A DNA stretch of 64,000 nt from Apostichopus japonicus (GCF_037975245.1 NC_092577.1:30125898-30189897); one strand, 5' to 3'; positions 46,905 through 60,251 are shown, numbered from the stretch's first letter. Translations and numbers: made by a program. The notes: generated by a model from the letters alone, not told the origin.

Positions 46905-47155
46905 TAAATATCTTTGAAGATTGAGATTTTTCGGCACGTAGCAAGACTCCAGGAGGACGCTCCAGCAAAGGTTGCTTTAAGAGAAGCACTGAGACATACT
47001 GCTAAACCAGTAGGAAGGCCTGTGACAACCTTGCTTGGAAAAATAAAGTCGCAATTTAAGGACATTAATATTAACAATTTCGAGGAAGCAATAAACCTTG
47101 CGCAAGATCGCGATACATGGCGGAGGTTGATCACTGAGCAAGTCGGATAGACAAG
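46905..47155 (+). mobile_element. LINE fragment, C-terminus of a non-LTR polymerase
   Basis: The plus frame reads FRHVARLQEDAPAKVALREA, then KPVGRPVTTLLGKI, and ends DRDTWRRLITEQVG with TAG at 47148-47150. It matches the common LINE ending GHV-R--ED-PAR-AL...RGRP--TW...AQDR--WR-LV. The frame begins without an ATG and is truncated upstream. Downstream lie TACTACTAC and an ATTATT simple repeat, typical of LINE 3' tails. It is opposite in orientation to KCNQ. Confidence 0.75.
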
Positions 47156-48119
47156 ACTCAACTTACTACTACTACTATACTAAATACACAGTTACTAATA
47201 TTAACATTAATTAATATTCATATTTAATATTATTATTATTATTGATTATTATGATTAATTAATATAATTATTATTAATTTACAGACATACCTCCACAACC
47301 TATAATAAATTTGAATTGATCTCATATCATTATCTGGATGCTCTCCAAAATTTCAGAAGTGTGAAAAATAAAAAAAAATATCAAAAATTACGAAAGAACA
47401 AGAACAGAGAAATAACAAAAAAATTGTTATGGTTTTCTTTGTTTTTTTTTTGTTCCATCTCCCTGGGGCGATGAATAAATGTCAGGGGAACAAAACGGGG
47501 AGGAAATTTTTTTTTTAAACTCGGGATGAGGAAACGAACGTTTCAACATCATGTACGGGACGATATTCTATATTTGTACAGATACTTCACTCTTCTGGAT
47601 GAAAGACAAGACAAACGCAGAAGATGTGGGGAGTAATAGACTAGGATATCCAAAGGGAAAGAGTATAGCAAAAGTGATCTCCGAAGCACTTAGAAAGGGC
47701 CGGTTGCTCCATTATCAACGATAATGTTTAGTTTTGTGCATCAGTTCTCGACCAACAGTTTGCTTTTGGCTATATATACATATCTTCTCTTAAATTTTTG
47801 TGTTCGGAAAAAGCTTGAAGAACTACTTGAGGGTGAAAAATATGATCTGAATGACAGGAAACTGTTCAGTCCTAGCTTTCTTTCTTTCTTCAAAAACTAT
47901 AAAACTATAAAAATCAAGAATTATCATATTTCCTGTTTAACTATCATTTTCTTCCAGAAATTCCCTTCCCCTTGCCTTCCCCTGCATAGTTAACGGTTCA
48001 AGGATTTTGAATAACGTTTCCCCAGGTGTGAGAGAATTTATGCCCATACATTATCACGATACCCTAATAAGGTTGAAATAATTTTTCGTTATATATTTAT
48101 TTATATTAAAATCGTTTCA

Positions 48120-49010
48120 AATGTAAGTATGCAATACTGAGGGTGCATGCATGCAACAATTAGCAAGCAGCAAGTTTGTGGCAAACATGAATGCAGCACG
48201 CAAACAACAACTGTGTTGCAACCCTGCATGCATGTACCATAAGCAGCACATGTAACAAGTATAAGCACAGTAAAACCAAGCAGTACAGGTGTAGGGATTT
48301 TAACATGCATGTAGCAATTAGGTGATAAGATATAGTAATTCCAAGCAGTTCACAATTTAAGCACTGACATATGCATGCAGCAAGCAAATTGCAGTAAATA
48401 CTCGGCAGGCATGCAGTAAACATGCAACAAGCATGCTGCAAACATGCAGTAAGCATGCAGTATAAGCATGCAGCAAGCAACTGCAGTAAACATGCAGCAA
48501 GCATGCAGTAAACATGTAGCAAGCATGCAGTAAATATGCAGCAAGCATGTAGCAAGCATGCAGTAAGCATGCAGCAAGCATGCAGTAAACATGCAGCAAG
48601 CAATTGCAGTGAACATGCAGCAAGCATGCAGTAAACATGCAACAACAAAAGTATAGTAACTTTAACATACATGTGAGCGCAAGCAATAGATACATCCGGT
48701 AAGTAAACATGCAACAAGTATGCAGCAAACATGCAGCAAGCAATTGCAGTTAACATTCAGCAGGCATGCAGCAAACATGCAGCAAGCATGCAGTAAACAT
48801 GCAGCAAGCAATTGCAGTAAACATGCAGCAAACATGCAGTAAACATGCAACAACAAAAGTATAGTAACTTTAACATGCATGTGAGCAAGCAATAGATACA
48901 TCCGGTAAGTAAACATGCAGCAATCATGCAGTAAATATGCAGCATTTGCATGTTGTGCATCAGTGCAAGATATAAGCAAGCCATAAACATGCAGCGAGCA
49001 AACAGCCAAG
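48120..49010. repeat. CATGCAGCAAG minisatellite with higher-order repeat
   Basis: Dozens of 11-12-bp units (CATGCAGCAAG, CATGCAGTAAA). A longer unit including AACAACAAAAGTATAGTAAC and GATACATCCGGTAAGTAAAC occurs at about 48636 and 48848, period about 212 bp. Several overlapping minus-strand ORFs rich in Cys, Leu and His (up to 198 codons) come from translating the repeat in three frames; I do not regard them as genes. Confidence 0.93.
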
Positions 49011-51769
49011 TGTATTATGACAAACATGTAACAGGCATTCAGCAAGCACCTATAAAACAAGTGCAGTATATTTGTTGTCATTATTCTTGATAAGTGTCTA
49101 GTAAAGTGTCTCATTCCTTCTGTTCAGAGAAAGAATTAGTTCCTCTCTATTCACACATACAGCTTGTCAATACTTTTGCTACAATATAAAAGTGGTTGGG
49201 CTTTTTTATTATGATCATGATCAATTCCAAGGTAGATTCACAGTGGATTAGAATATTTTGACAGCTGCATTGACAAGTATAAGAAGAATTGTACACATAT
49301 ACAAACTCAAGTTTAGCATACATTAAGCAGGATTCGAGATGCATGTTGAATCCAGAGGCAGGCGTCACCTTCGGAGATGACAGCCTGTCATCTCGTTGAT
49401 AATATTCACAGGAGCAATCCGACAATAAAGTTATCCAATGACTGACAGAGTGGGGAAAGTTAAAAACCATAGCTGTACGTTAAAGAAGATGATATCGGAA
49501 GCTCTTCTTAAGTTGCTGACTTTATGAGCATTTTTCCGCGTTGTTATCGCTGTCCATTTTTAACAACCGCGACATGACGGGATATTCTATAAGCGGGAAT
49601 TACGCCGGAAAGCATGCAGGACCACGTCAGATTAAACCGCCAAATTTATGACAGGATCGATCTGCGGAATTTGTTGTAGCATTTGGAGGGAAAAGGAGCG
49701 AATACATCACCCGACATTGACTACGTTATGCAACAACTTAGCAACATAGATATCATTAATTTGTATTAAACTAAAATATCGGAATGCACAAAGGTTAGTC
49801 AGGGATGCAGAAATGTTTAAAAGAAAAAAAAAGGGGAAGAGATATTATAACGTAGTCAGGAGATACACCATCGAGCGAAATGTTGTTATTGGCGGAGTTC
49901 GGAAAGTCAATCCAGACATGGATCTGTTGCGCAGGGATAGGGGGTTGGGGTTCATCCACTCATACAAAAATAAATCAAAAGTAGCTATCAGCAAAACCTT
50001 ATTCTTTAAGATCAAATTAAAAGACCTAATTTAAGTCATAAATATACCTCAGAATGCACAAACATTTGATGTCTAACTTTTCATTTTTTTTTTCAGGCCA
50101 GGGATAAACCCCAGACCCGCCGCCTACAGTGCTACGGCCTTCGAAGAGAGTCAGCAACACTACAGTGCCTGCAGTACATAAACCTGGATCTGCCCCTCAA
50201 AGTCTGTACTGTTTCAACAATTAGCAAACCAGGCTTTGTCAAATTACTAATATATCAGGCAGCAGGAATTAGTGCTTAAATATGATTTTTAAACTGATTT
50301 GGGATTTTTCTTCTCTTTGGGAGGGGGGGTGAGTGGAAGAAGGGGAGGGTAGGGGGGGGTTCTGATCAGTCTTGATACTTAAAGCTCTAAGCCTATTATA
50401 CCTACCTACAACAATGCAGTTCACTGGCAATGTCATGCAATTATATGTTGTGGATATGGGAAAATATATTGAGTGGTTTCACTTCAACTTAATAAATAAA
50501 CGAACTTTATACTTTACCTTCAACACAATAATAGCTCTATCCCCAGAATCAGCTCATCAATGTGAATATTATTGCATTGGTTGCATCACTTTGAGTCACT
50601 TTCAGTTTATCTACAACACAGCTAGAGTGTTCTACCAACTTGAAGTTACCTGAATTTTGCCGGCTACTTTCATATTTATCGGAACATAAAATCTATCGCA
50701 CGCTTCAAACCAAGATGGTTTCGCCTGTTACTATTCCTGATTGAGAAACTTTGAGAAAAATGTCATCTTAGTGAAAACGAAGCCTGACTGCAGCTAGCTC
50801 ATTTGTTCCATCTTGTCAATTCTAAAAATGACATAAAATTGATCAATATTATAAAATTCCCTGGAGCTCCCAAAGATGTTAATCTTTCCTTTCCGACAGA
50901 TGGACATATCATTCCTCTTCCAAAACTTTCTAACTCACTCTCTCTTTCTCAAGCAAAAATGATAAAAAAAAACACATCCAAGATGTTCATCATTTCATAA
51001 TTTTCTGTCTGTTTCTCTGTTTTGTCAAGAATCTTTATAATCTGATTTTAAAAGGCTCCTCGGGTGAAATGAATTTTTTCGCCCAATTTTGTCTTGTATT
51101 TTTGCAGGCTGGAGTTTGAGGCGAGATTTTAAGAGAAGAAGATGAAGTAGAAAAAAAAATTGACAAGGGAAATCCGAGATAGGTATGTATATAGACAGGT
51201 ATATGCGACTCTAAATCTAAATATATATATATATATGATGTAATTTTTCATGGGAAGAAAATGTACTTAGTTTTGGTAAGATTGATTTTGCCGGGAGGAA
51301 AGTTACAACTTTAACTGGTAAAAGCATTTTACGACACTGCCGAGGGTATCCCATTTAACAACTCCGAGCTGTGGTAGCGTATTTTATTACTAAAGCATTA
51401 TAAATCTAAAATCTCACGCAAAACTTTGAAGAGAATCATCTTTAACTAGAGTTCATTGCAGAGAACATTGAACAAAAACAAAATATAACATTTCAAAACT
51501 TATTTGACGATTGCATAACATCTGCGCGATGGATCGGTAAAAATAAATCTGAGTAATTTGACCAGCGTTCGCCATTTCTGACAAAGATTTTGGCCGGGGA
51601 ATTCGGTGAAATATGTTTTTTCCTTGCATTAAACATGAATGTACCCACTGGCTCGGTTAAATTACATATTTGCCTCAAAATTCGGGAGGAAAAAAAAAGT
51701 GTTATTTGAAAGAAAAATAATGAAGGGGCCAATTTTTCTTTACTTTGTCAGCGTATTTGCGATCAGTAA

Positions 51770-51865
51770 CCAGGTTCGTTACATAACCAATTCCGATATG
51801 TAACCAGGTCCGATATGTAACCAGGTCGACTATGTAACCAGGGTCGATAAGTTACCAGGTGCTTT
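51770..51865. repeat. GATATGTAACCAGGTC tandem repeat
   Basis: Five to six copies of a 16-17-bp unit in which (G/C)ATA(T/A)GTAACCAGGTC varies at a few positions. Confidence 0.85.
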
Positions 51866-52539
51866 TAAATGTTATCCTGCAAATCTCATCTTTCTAACAT
51901 CAAATTCATGGATTCAAATCACATTAAACTATATATATGTACAAGCGTATAAATAGCAAAAGGGGAAAAGGTTGTAAAAGGACGATAATATCTAGGAAAT
52001 GAGCATGAAGCTTAAAAGTAGCAATTTAAGCAAAAGAGGCTTTATAATCGGGCGGATTCTTCTTTGAATTGACGTCTCAGGAAAATTAGGACGAGACCTG
52101 TTTGATTTTGTTGATGAATCATCTTGCCATCGCTTAAGCTGCAGATTCCTGCTAGATTAGATGAAAAATAAATCACATTAAATCTACGATATTTACTCGT
52201 ATCATAGTCGCTCGAGGCCATTCTTTTCATCTTCTGCAACTTTGTTCGTTCTTAACAGAGAATCTGAAGCGTCACGCATTGCTCTATTTAAACTCATAAT
52301 TAACTATATATTATCATCTCTACCTTTTAATTTTATCCATTCTTTTTATTCTTCTTTCTGACATTTTTATGTATTTTATTTTTGCATAGCTATGGTTAAT
52401 GTTTTGTTTCATTATTTCATTTTTTAAAATTTTTTTTTATTCAAGTTTTGATCAAAATGGAGAAAATTTATCATTATTATTATTCTTTGGGGACTTATCT
52501 TTATTCTTTGCAAGATGTTAATGCTAATATGACGTGTCT

Positions 52540-53300
52540 GGGTATTTATACAAGAGTACTGAGTAATGAAAATTGAATACCCAATACTGAAAGTTGGTAC
52601 TGAATACTGACTATTGAATACTGCAATAACAAGTATTGATATATACACAGCACATTATATTATTAAAAATTGAATACTGGATACTGCAATACCATTTACA
52701 AGAGCATTAATTCTATTAATACTGAATATTTAATATATATTATGTCTGTACTGAATACAAAATATACTGAATATTAAATACAGAATACTGATTTACCAAC
52801 TTGTGAATACTATAGGACAGAATATTGAGTACTAAATACTGAATATTTAATATAGGCTACTGTCTGTACCGAATACAAAATATACTGAATATTAACTACA
52901 GAATACTGATTTACCAACTAATGAATACCATTGGACAGAATATTGAGTACTAAATACTGAATATCTAATATATATATATACTGTCTGTACCGAATACGAA
53001 ATATACTGAATATTAAATACAGCATACTGATTTACCAACTACTGAATACTATAGGAAAAAATATTGAGTACTAAATACTAAATTCTAGCTAATGACCGAA
53101 TAAACTGCAAACTGAATACTAAAAATCTAAAAAATACTAAAATACTGATTACTTGTTACTAAATATTGCATACCATCAATATCCATCACTGAATATTGAA
53201 AATATTGAATATCACATACTGACGATTGAGTAATGGAATTAATATTTGCATATCGAATCTTATGGAATCTTGACTATTGGATATTGACATTTTAATATTG
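52540..53300. repeat. GAATACTGAATATTGAA minisatellite with 120-bp higher-order unit
   Basis: The basic unit of 8-11 bp (GAATACT/GAATATT) is arranged in a larger unit of about 120-125 bp. TGTCTGTAC(C/T)GAATACAAA followed by ACTGATTTACCAAC recurs at about 52744, 52861 and 52982. AT content is very high. Confidence 0.9.
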
Positions 53301-53519
53301 AATCTTAAAAATTGGAAACTTCATCATAAATTCCTTCCCTATGAAGCTAAAACTATAGTGTTAGTTTTATCAAATTTATGCAGTCTTATTTCTCTATTTG
53401 CTATGGATGTTTTATTGAAGATTTCATGGTGATGATTATTCATATTTGTAGATCCAAAATAATACTCTCCTTTTCAGATCAGTTTGCAATTCTTAGGAAG
53501 CAAATTCATTGTAGGTGAA

Positions 53520-53900
53520 CATAGGCTTAGGAGGTGGGGGGGGGGGCTGGGGGCTGCGGCCCCCAACCCAAAATTCTTGTGTAAAATTCGGGCAATATGC
53601 TGAGAATTTTTCGGGCACCTACTGAAAGAAAAATAATTTGCAATGTGTTTTTCAATGGTTAATCTGATATTATTATCATTATTATTGTACGACTCTCCCA
53701 ATAATTATTACCAATATGGAAGGGTAATAACAAGGCAAATGATTGTATGTTATTGGCATGCGGTGTAATAACCGATGCATGACTATATGATATGCACATT
53801 GAGATGTTGAATGCACGGGGAGCGGGCGAAAAATGTTGGTTATATTTTTCGGGCAAGTCGTTACAGCCCCCCCAAATCAAATTGGGCTCCTATGCCTATG
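53520..53900 (+). mobile_element. MITE family A, copy 2, with perfect 8-bp target duplication
   Basis: Termini CATAGGCTTAGGAG and GCTCCTATGCCTATG are inverted. TAGGTGAA flanks both ends exactly (53512-53519 and 53901-53908). The interior matches 4820-5163 with a roughly 35-bp extra piece (ATTATTACCAATATGGAAGG). Non-coding, 381 bp, hAT-like by duplication length. Confidence 0.92.
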
Positions 53901-55389
53901 TAGGTGAATTAGATGTTCAGGTTTCTTTTCCAACTTCAAAATAACTCCACAAGAACGTAGGTTGGAAGATTCAATATATATATTAGATTGATATTAGATA
54001 GACAGATAGACTTCAGGAGTAGAAAATTCAAAAGCAAGTCAGTGACCTTAGGGGGGAGGGAGGGGGTGGGGAACAGTGCAAGAATGCTACCAGTTAATAC
54101 GCTAGGGTAGATAGATGTGCGTATATAGGTTTAGAGGAGTCAGGTAAGTGAGGAGTGACCTAAACTCCACCCAATGAGATGCAGTCAACCTGGGAAATTC
54201 CCAATCGCTCGATAGCAAAGTAAGAAATTCATCAAATCATCCATATTCCAAACTCCTTTATATACCCCCCCCCCTCCACCCGAGCCACCATATCCCCTTT
54301 TGCTCTTTGAGGCAAAGTTCATTTAGACAGAATCCCTCACACGATCACCGAACCAAATATCTTTCCAATACTCCATAAAAAAAGTTAATCTTACTCACAT
54401 CTTTTTTTTCCCCCTTGTTTATAATTTAAGTTTGTGCTGCCTCAACGATTCAATTCTGGGTAAACCTCTCAACCCACTTTTTGTTTCTTTTTGATCAACC
54501 CTATCAACCCAACTGATATTTGTATCTGGCTTGTAGATTAGTTAACCGTATACTCGGCTACGCAGCATCACTCTGAACTGTAGAGTCCTAGTTTGGGTCT
54601 TTACTCATTCTGCTTAAATCATGATTTGATTTTATGCATGAAAACATAATCAAGGATCCAAACTTTTTAGCTGATATGTTTGTTGTTCTTTTTTCTCGCA
54701 TTCGGCAGTCCATTTTAGAGTGATTGTTCAAAGTCAAAACAAGATAGTAATTGATCGGGCTGTACGTGGCAGCCCCGGTCTCGGTAAATTTGTTTCCGCC
54801 AATGAAAGATGGAGTTAAGTTATAATTGAGCAAAGTCGTAAAACTGATCGTTTGTCGTTTTATCAATTTTTTGTTGCCAGTTTTTCTTCCGTAGAGTAAT
54901 ATGATAAAACAGCGAGAATCGGAAATGTTCAAAAGCTGATAATTATTCCCCTTTGTGAACTCGAAATGAAACTTGATGAAAGTGATATGGGAAGCACAGA
55001 ACACTGGTTTACAACTTGAGTGAATCATGCATGTGAGTGTTTACAAAGCTATTTGTATGTAGCAGTGGAACCTGGTAGGCTTATTACGCTTTAGGTGAAT
55101 GTGGTGGGACTGGTGAAGGCTTATTACTCTGTGAAGTGAAACACTGTTTATATAATATTTGCGTACTCAAAAATTAAGACTCAAATAGGAAACACTGTTA
55201 ACATATTGAAAGTGGATTTAATTTTGTGATTTAACCCTGTTTTGTAACTACGTTGTGTAACTAAAGCTGGATACATGCATTGTAAGTGAACTATACTTAA
55301 TGCACAGTAAAATAGTGTAATGTAATTTGTGTGAATTTGAGCAGTACTATTTTTATAACAAAGGTGAAGTATGTGCAAAAATATGTATG

Positions 55390-55985
55390 TGACTTAGGTA
55401 TTAATTGAAACACTATTTCTGTAATTTAGGTATTAAGTGAAACACTATTTAGGTATTAAGTGAAACACTATTTATGTAAATTAGGTATTAAATGAAACAA
55501 TATTTATGTAATTTAGGAATTATTTGAAACACTATTTATGTAATTGAGGTATCAAGTGAAACACTAATTATATTACTTCGGTAAAGTGAAATACTGTTTA
55601 TGTAACTTAAATAAAGTGAAACAGTATATTTAGGCATTACGGTAACTAATTTATGTACTAAGTGAAACACTATTTATGTAATATAGGTAAAGTGAAACAC
55701 TATTTATGTAATTTAGGTATTAAGTGAAACACTATATGTAATTAAGGTAAAGTGAAATACTGTTTATGTAACTTAAATAAAGTGAAACAGTAATTAGGCA
55801 TTAAAGTGAAACACTATTTATGTACTACATGAAACACTATTTATGTAATTTAGTTATTAAGTAAGACACTATTTATTGTAACTTTGGTAAAGTGAAACAC
55901 TATTTATGTAATTTAGGTATTAAGTGAAACACTATTTATGTAATTTAGGTATTAAAGTAAAACACTATTTATGTAAATTAGGTGT
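55390..55985. repeat. 32-bp minisatellite GTATTAAGTGAAACACTATTTATGTAATTTAG
   Basis: About 18 copies of a 28-33-bp unit, with shorter variants (GGTAAAGTGAAATACTGTTT). Looser related sequence reaches back to about 55060. No coding content. Confidence 0.93.
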
Positions 55986-56340
55986 TGGGCAACGCTTTGA
56001 TATAAGATATATAATGAAGTGTAACTTGTCATATTGACTTTGGAGAACACGAGCAATCTATCATCTCTATCTCTGTGAAGATACAGGTTCAGAAACATCC
56101 ATTCAAAGAAGGTTCTTTTTTTAAATTCTTTTTAACAATAATCGGTTCTTTTTTTATCCTTTTTAACAGTAATCGACCCTTGTACCTAAACATACCTTCC
56201 TGGTAAGACATATTATTATTATTATTATCAAAATAAATCTGACATTTTACTGCCTTTAAGGATAAGCTCAAGTTTGAAAACAAAGAAAGTAAATAGAAGA
56301 GATATATATATAGCAAAGTAGGACTAAGTTAAGATCTTAC

Positions 56341-56390
56341 CTTGTAGAAAGAAGAGCCTTTCGGGCAAGATTAATTTTGTTGGTATCCAT
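56341..56390 (-). CDS. Candidate alternative first coding exon (short N-terminus)
   Basis: On the minus strand an ATG preceded by an in-frame TAA opens MDTNKINLARKALLST and reaches a strong donor, ACAAG|gtaaga, in phase 2. That is exactly the phase needed by the first recognised KCNQ exon (35272), and the splice would create an Arg codon before FLVLLTC. Known: vertebrate KCNQ1 has N-terminally shortened isoforms made from an alternative first exon. The peptide itself does not resemble a KCNQ N-terminus. The start-and-donor pair could be chance in this much intronic DNA, or a non-coding 5' exon. Confidence 0.2.
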
Positions 56391-57438
56391 TAAAGAAACT
56401 TCAACTTTAAATTAAGTCAACACCCAACAGACAAATTGATAATGTAGAAAAGGAAAGACTTCAAAAATCTGAAATGTCAAAAAATCTGAAAAGCGCAGAG
56501 GGACGTGAAAGATGAAATGAGCGAGAGAAAAAGGATTTTGCGACCATCGACGATTTCAAATAATACATCAACGGTTACAGGCCTTTAAAAGACTTTGGGA
56601 ACTCGAAAGCTTTTTGTAGATCAAAGCTCTCAACGCTAAGATACCCTGAGTTAATCATTTATTGTTTCTATTTAAAGGATATCGTGAAAACTGCGGGGAG
56701 AGTGAGAGATAGATAGAGAGAGAAAGAAAGAAGGCAAGCCGATAGATATCGAGGGAAGCGTATAATTTAGTTCTTGCAAACGTTGATGAAATAAAAGTTC
56801 AAAAATATCCGTAAGCTATTTGAAGATAACAAACAACAAGGTTTTTCCGACTGCGGGACAGCCCCAGAAGACTGTGTTGGCACGGATAATTATTTGAGGA
56901 ACGGACTCACCCCAGCGGGGAGGTAGATCAATTATAAAGAAAAAAATTTGCATTATGACTTTAATAAATAATACATATTCGCGTCATGTATGAGTTGCTC
57001 ATTACGTCAAATTATTAGTGACTGCTAAACACAAGAAGGAACATACGACCCCCACAACTTAAAATCGCACTATTTTTGGTCTTTACTTTTTGGTCAATTT
57101 TTGTTAGAATCGAATAACTGAATTCTCTCTTCATAATGTACTAATGTTAAGTTCAATTACCTCGCTGACTCTATATGTATTAGATAAACACTGTGCAGCT
57201 CTGAGACTTTATAGGATCCCTATCAAAAAACAAAAGCAAAAATAGGATCGGGGGGGCGGGCAAAAGTTTCTTAAATTCTCTTTCTTGACTTGGAAAGTTC
57301 ATATACATATATATATCTTGTAGAACTTTGCCAAATATTAAACATAGTACAAAACTAAAACTTTAAGATTCATCATTTAACTCATCAGGTTATAATGTCA
57401 ATACTGAGTTGTACGTATAACAGTTTACTGGTTAAAAC

Positions 57439-57881
57439 GGTGACATCCCTATGTTCCGACGTCTCTATATTCCGACGTCTCTATGTTCCGACGTCTCTAT
57501 GTTCCGACAAATTGTTTGGACTCTTTTTTTGACCAAAATTTTTTCGGACCCAATTTTTTTGGGGAGACTCAATCTTTTTGGTCCCCCATTTTTCGGACCA
57601 AATTTTTTGGGGGGATTTAATTTTTGGGGCCCCAATTTTTTTGGGACCCAATTTTTTTTAGGGGGGGATTCAATTTTTTTGGACCAACATTTTTTCTGAC
57701 CAACCTTTTTGGGGGACACAATTTTTTTGGACGCACCAAATTTTTTTCACGAAAAAAAGGGCCCAAAGTTTGTTATGCTTGTGTCCAAAAAAATTGTCGG
57801 AACATAGAGACGTCGGAACATAGAGACGTCGGAACATAGAGACGTCGGAACATAGAGACGTCGGAACATAGAGATGTAACC
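57439..57881. mobile_element. Transposon-like element whose inverted ends are tandem minisatellites
   Basis: Outer ends GGTGACATC and GATGTAACC are inverted and directly bordered by GTTAAAAC on both sides (57431-57438 and 57882-57889), a perfect 8-bp target duplication. Inside the left end are four copies of CTATGTTCCGACGTCT; the right end carries five in reverse orientation. Inversion continues into ACAAATTGTTTGGAC against GTCCAAAAAAATTGT. The 300-bp core is itself iterated GGACC(C)AATTTTTTTGGGG blocks. No transposase. ORFs rich in Phe and Gly on both strands reflect the low-complexity core. Confidence 0.88.
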
Positions 57882-60251
57882 GTTAAAACAGCCTATTTAA
57901 GGCTAGGTTTATGTGACTTTTTATACAGACAGCATTAAACCATGGGCAATCCATGGCTTAAGAGACATTTGGAAGTGGGGCAAAAAGAAAGCAACATTTA
58001 GGGGGGGGGTGGGAGGGGGGCAAAGTCCACAGGTAATGGAAATTGTCACCGGAGATGACAGCGCAAGTGCGGAACACATAGCCCTTTATATGTCAGTGCG
58101 GGGTCGAGGGGACGGCAAATATAAAGCCTCTGGGGAGCCCGAGATTGGCGTAAATATTTCCATGTGTATGAGACAGCCTAGGAGTTTGAATTTCCTGTTT
58201 TCAGAATATATATATCTATTTGATATCAGTAGACAAAAATGTGGGTCGTATTTCTATGACCCCCCTGTTACAAACTTGAGATGAAAAAAGAGAAATTGGG
58301 GCATACAGTTACCTATAGAGACTTATTGTAAGTTAGATCAATATCAATATATTAAACAATATTATTGCCAACTCTAAATGGATTACAATTAAACATTTGA
58401 CCAAAAAAAATAATAATAATTATCCAACAATTGGTATCTGACTAAGAAAAATTTATCAAAACAGAAACTAGGAGAGGAAGGTTAATATATATGATGCTGG
58501 GTTTGAAATATGTAACGATAGTTTTTTTCTTTTCTGTTGCTTTTCATCACATGAATAAACAAATGGATGTGTTTCATTCAATGTACATTCATTCTTTAGC
58601 AATTTTTATAAACTTCAAACAATTCTGCCACACATGTAGGTCATATTTTCTTAGACCCAAGCAACAACAAACAATGCAACTATTGTAATCCAGCGATTGG
58701 CTTGACATGTTCAATAAACTAGTCCTGCTATCAATCAATAAAAAAACATATATAAATATATATTTATATTTTTTTTTCATCAATATTTTTTTGTAACCCT
58801 CTGTGGGACTGGCTCCAAGCTTATGATTAAAGATGATCTCGTCTGGGAGCATTTTTCACATCAATTTAAAAAAAGAAAAAAGAAAATTCTGGCATCTGAA
58901 ATGAAATTTGGACTCAGCGAAATCCCATCTGAATGGGGTAGAAATACGGTAAAAACACGTAAAAAGATACAGTATACCCTTTCATGTTTGAAGAAAGCCA
59001 GGGAAAGAGACACCAGTGATAGAAAATGAATTTTGTTATGTCTTTCACTTTGGAATCATTTTACATATTTCGCTTCAAATGTACTCGGTCGAGAAGGTCA
59101 CCGATGATGTCAAATCATATATATCTATATATATATACGCAGGAAAATATCAAACGAAAAATATGGAAAAGATTGATGCATATTTAATGTATTAAAAAAA
59201 AGTGCATGTATGAATTAATAGTGAACTCGTTACTCGGTTTTGTGATGGATTTAAATTCGTGTGACATGAAGAGACAGCTGTTGCTAAATGTGGATATATT
59301 TCTGATTATTGAGAAAAATTTGGTAAATCAAAGCAAAAAATTGCTTGAAAGCTGGAGTTGATACTATCATATGAGCTGATGGTAATTTACTACGTCTTTA
59401 TTAAGACCAATCACTCACTCACAGATTAATTGATACAGGTTTGTCATAAATTACTGGTCTCTCCGTAATTAGTACTTGTAAAAACAACTGACTTTTTTGT
59501 GTATATTACACTTAATTAATGTAACAGTTAATGGTAAAACAACAGGCTCTTAATCAAGAGACCAAAATCTAAAAACGAGGACAAAGTTCAAATTTGTTTT
59601 GGTCTGAATTAATTGCTACCTGCAGACCATATTGCATATATTCATGTACAACCGAGGCGACTCAAAAAAATTGATTTATTTTTTACCTCATTCTGCCACA
59701 AAATAGAAGACCTTCCAGTCTGAAAAGAATATAGATCTAGCTCAACATTTGGATTTTGGGATTTACTGATTTTCAATTTTTTTTTATTCCTTAGCATGAA
59801 TGAAAAATAAGAAAAACATGGTATTTTCTACATGGAATCAAATTTTCTCTTAATTGTCATTTTCCATAAATTATTCATCAGCCGAGTATCTCCTCCTCAT
59901 AAATTAATGATGGAGGATATAGGTGCAAATATGTAAAACAAAATAAACTGCCAAATATGATATACACAGCGGAACTTCCAGATAAAAATTCTTGTAGCAC
60001 TGATGTTTAAAGGCTTAATGTCAATCTTTATAGATTATATTTAAAGTCACTGAAGTTTGATTCAGTTAGATATAAGCTGCAGTTTCTATCTATTGTGATA
60101 CAGAAGGATGTGATGTACTTGTTGTATGCTGGTGAGCGGCTAAAACTGTACTACAGTAAGTACATATTACACTGTATATGCTGCTTGCATGCTGCATGCT
60201 TGTGCATATATGCCAATTACATGCACTTTGTGTGTTGCATGCTTGTATACA

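Noticed and set aside
48160-49114. Long minus-strand Cys/Leu/His-rich ORFs (77-198 codons)
   Set aside because: Pure products of the 11-12-bp minisatellite, open in overlapping frames; no start context or family similarity.
54588-55028. 146-codon minus-strand ORF
   Set aside because: The longest unexplained ORF, but composition looks random, no motif or splice context is recognised, and a chance ORF is plausible in 64 kb.
57451-57839. Phe/Gly-rich and Lys/Pro-rich ORFs on both strands
   Set aside because: Arise from the low-complexity core of the 57439-57881 element.
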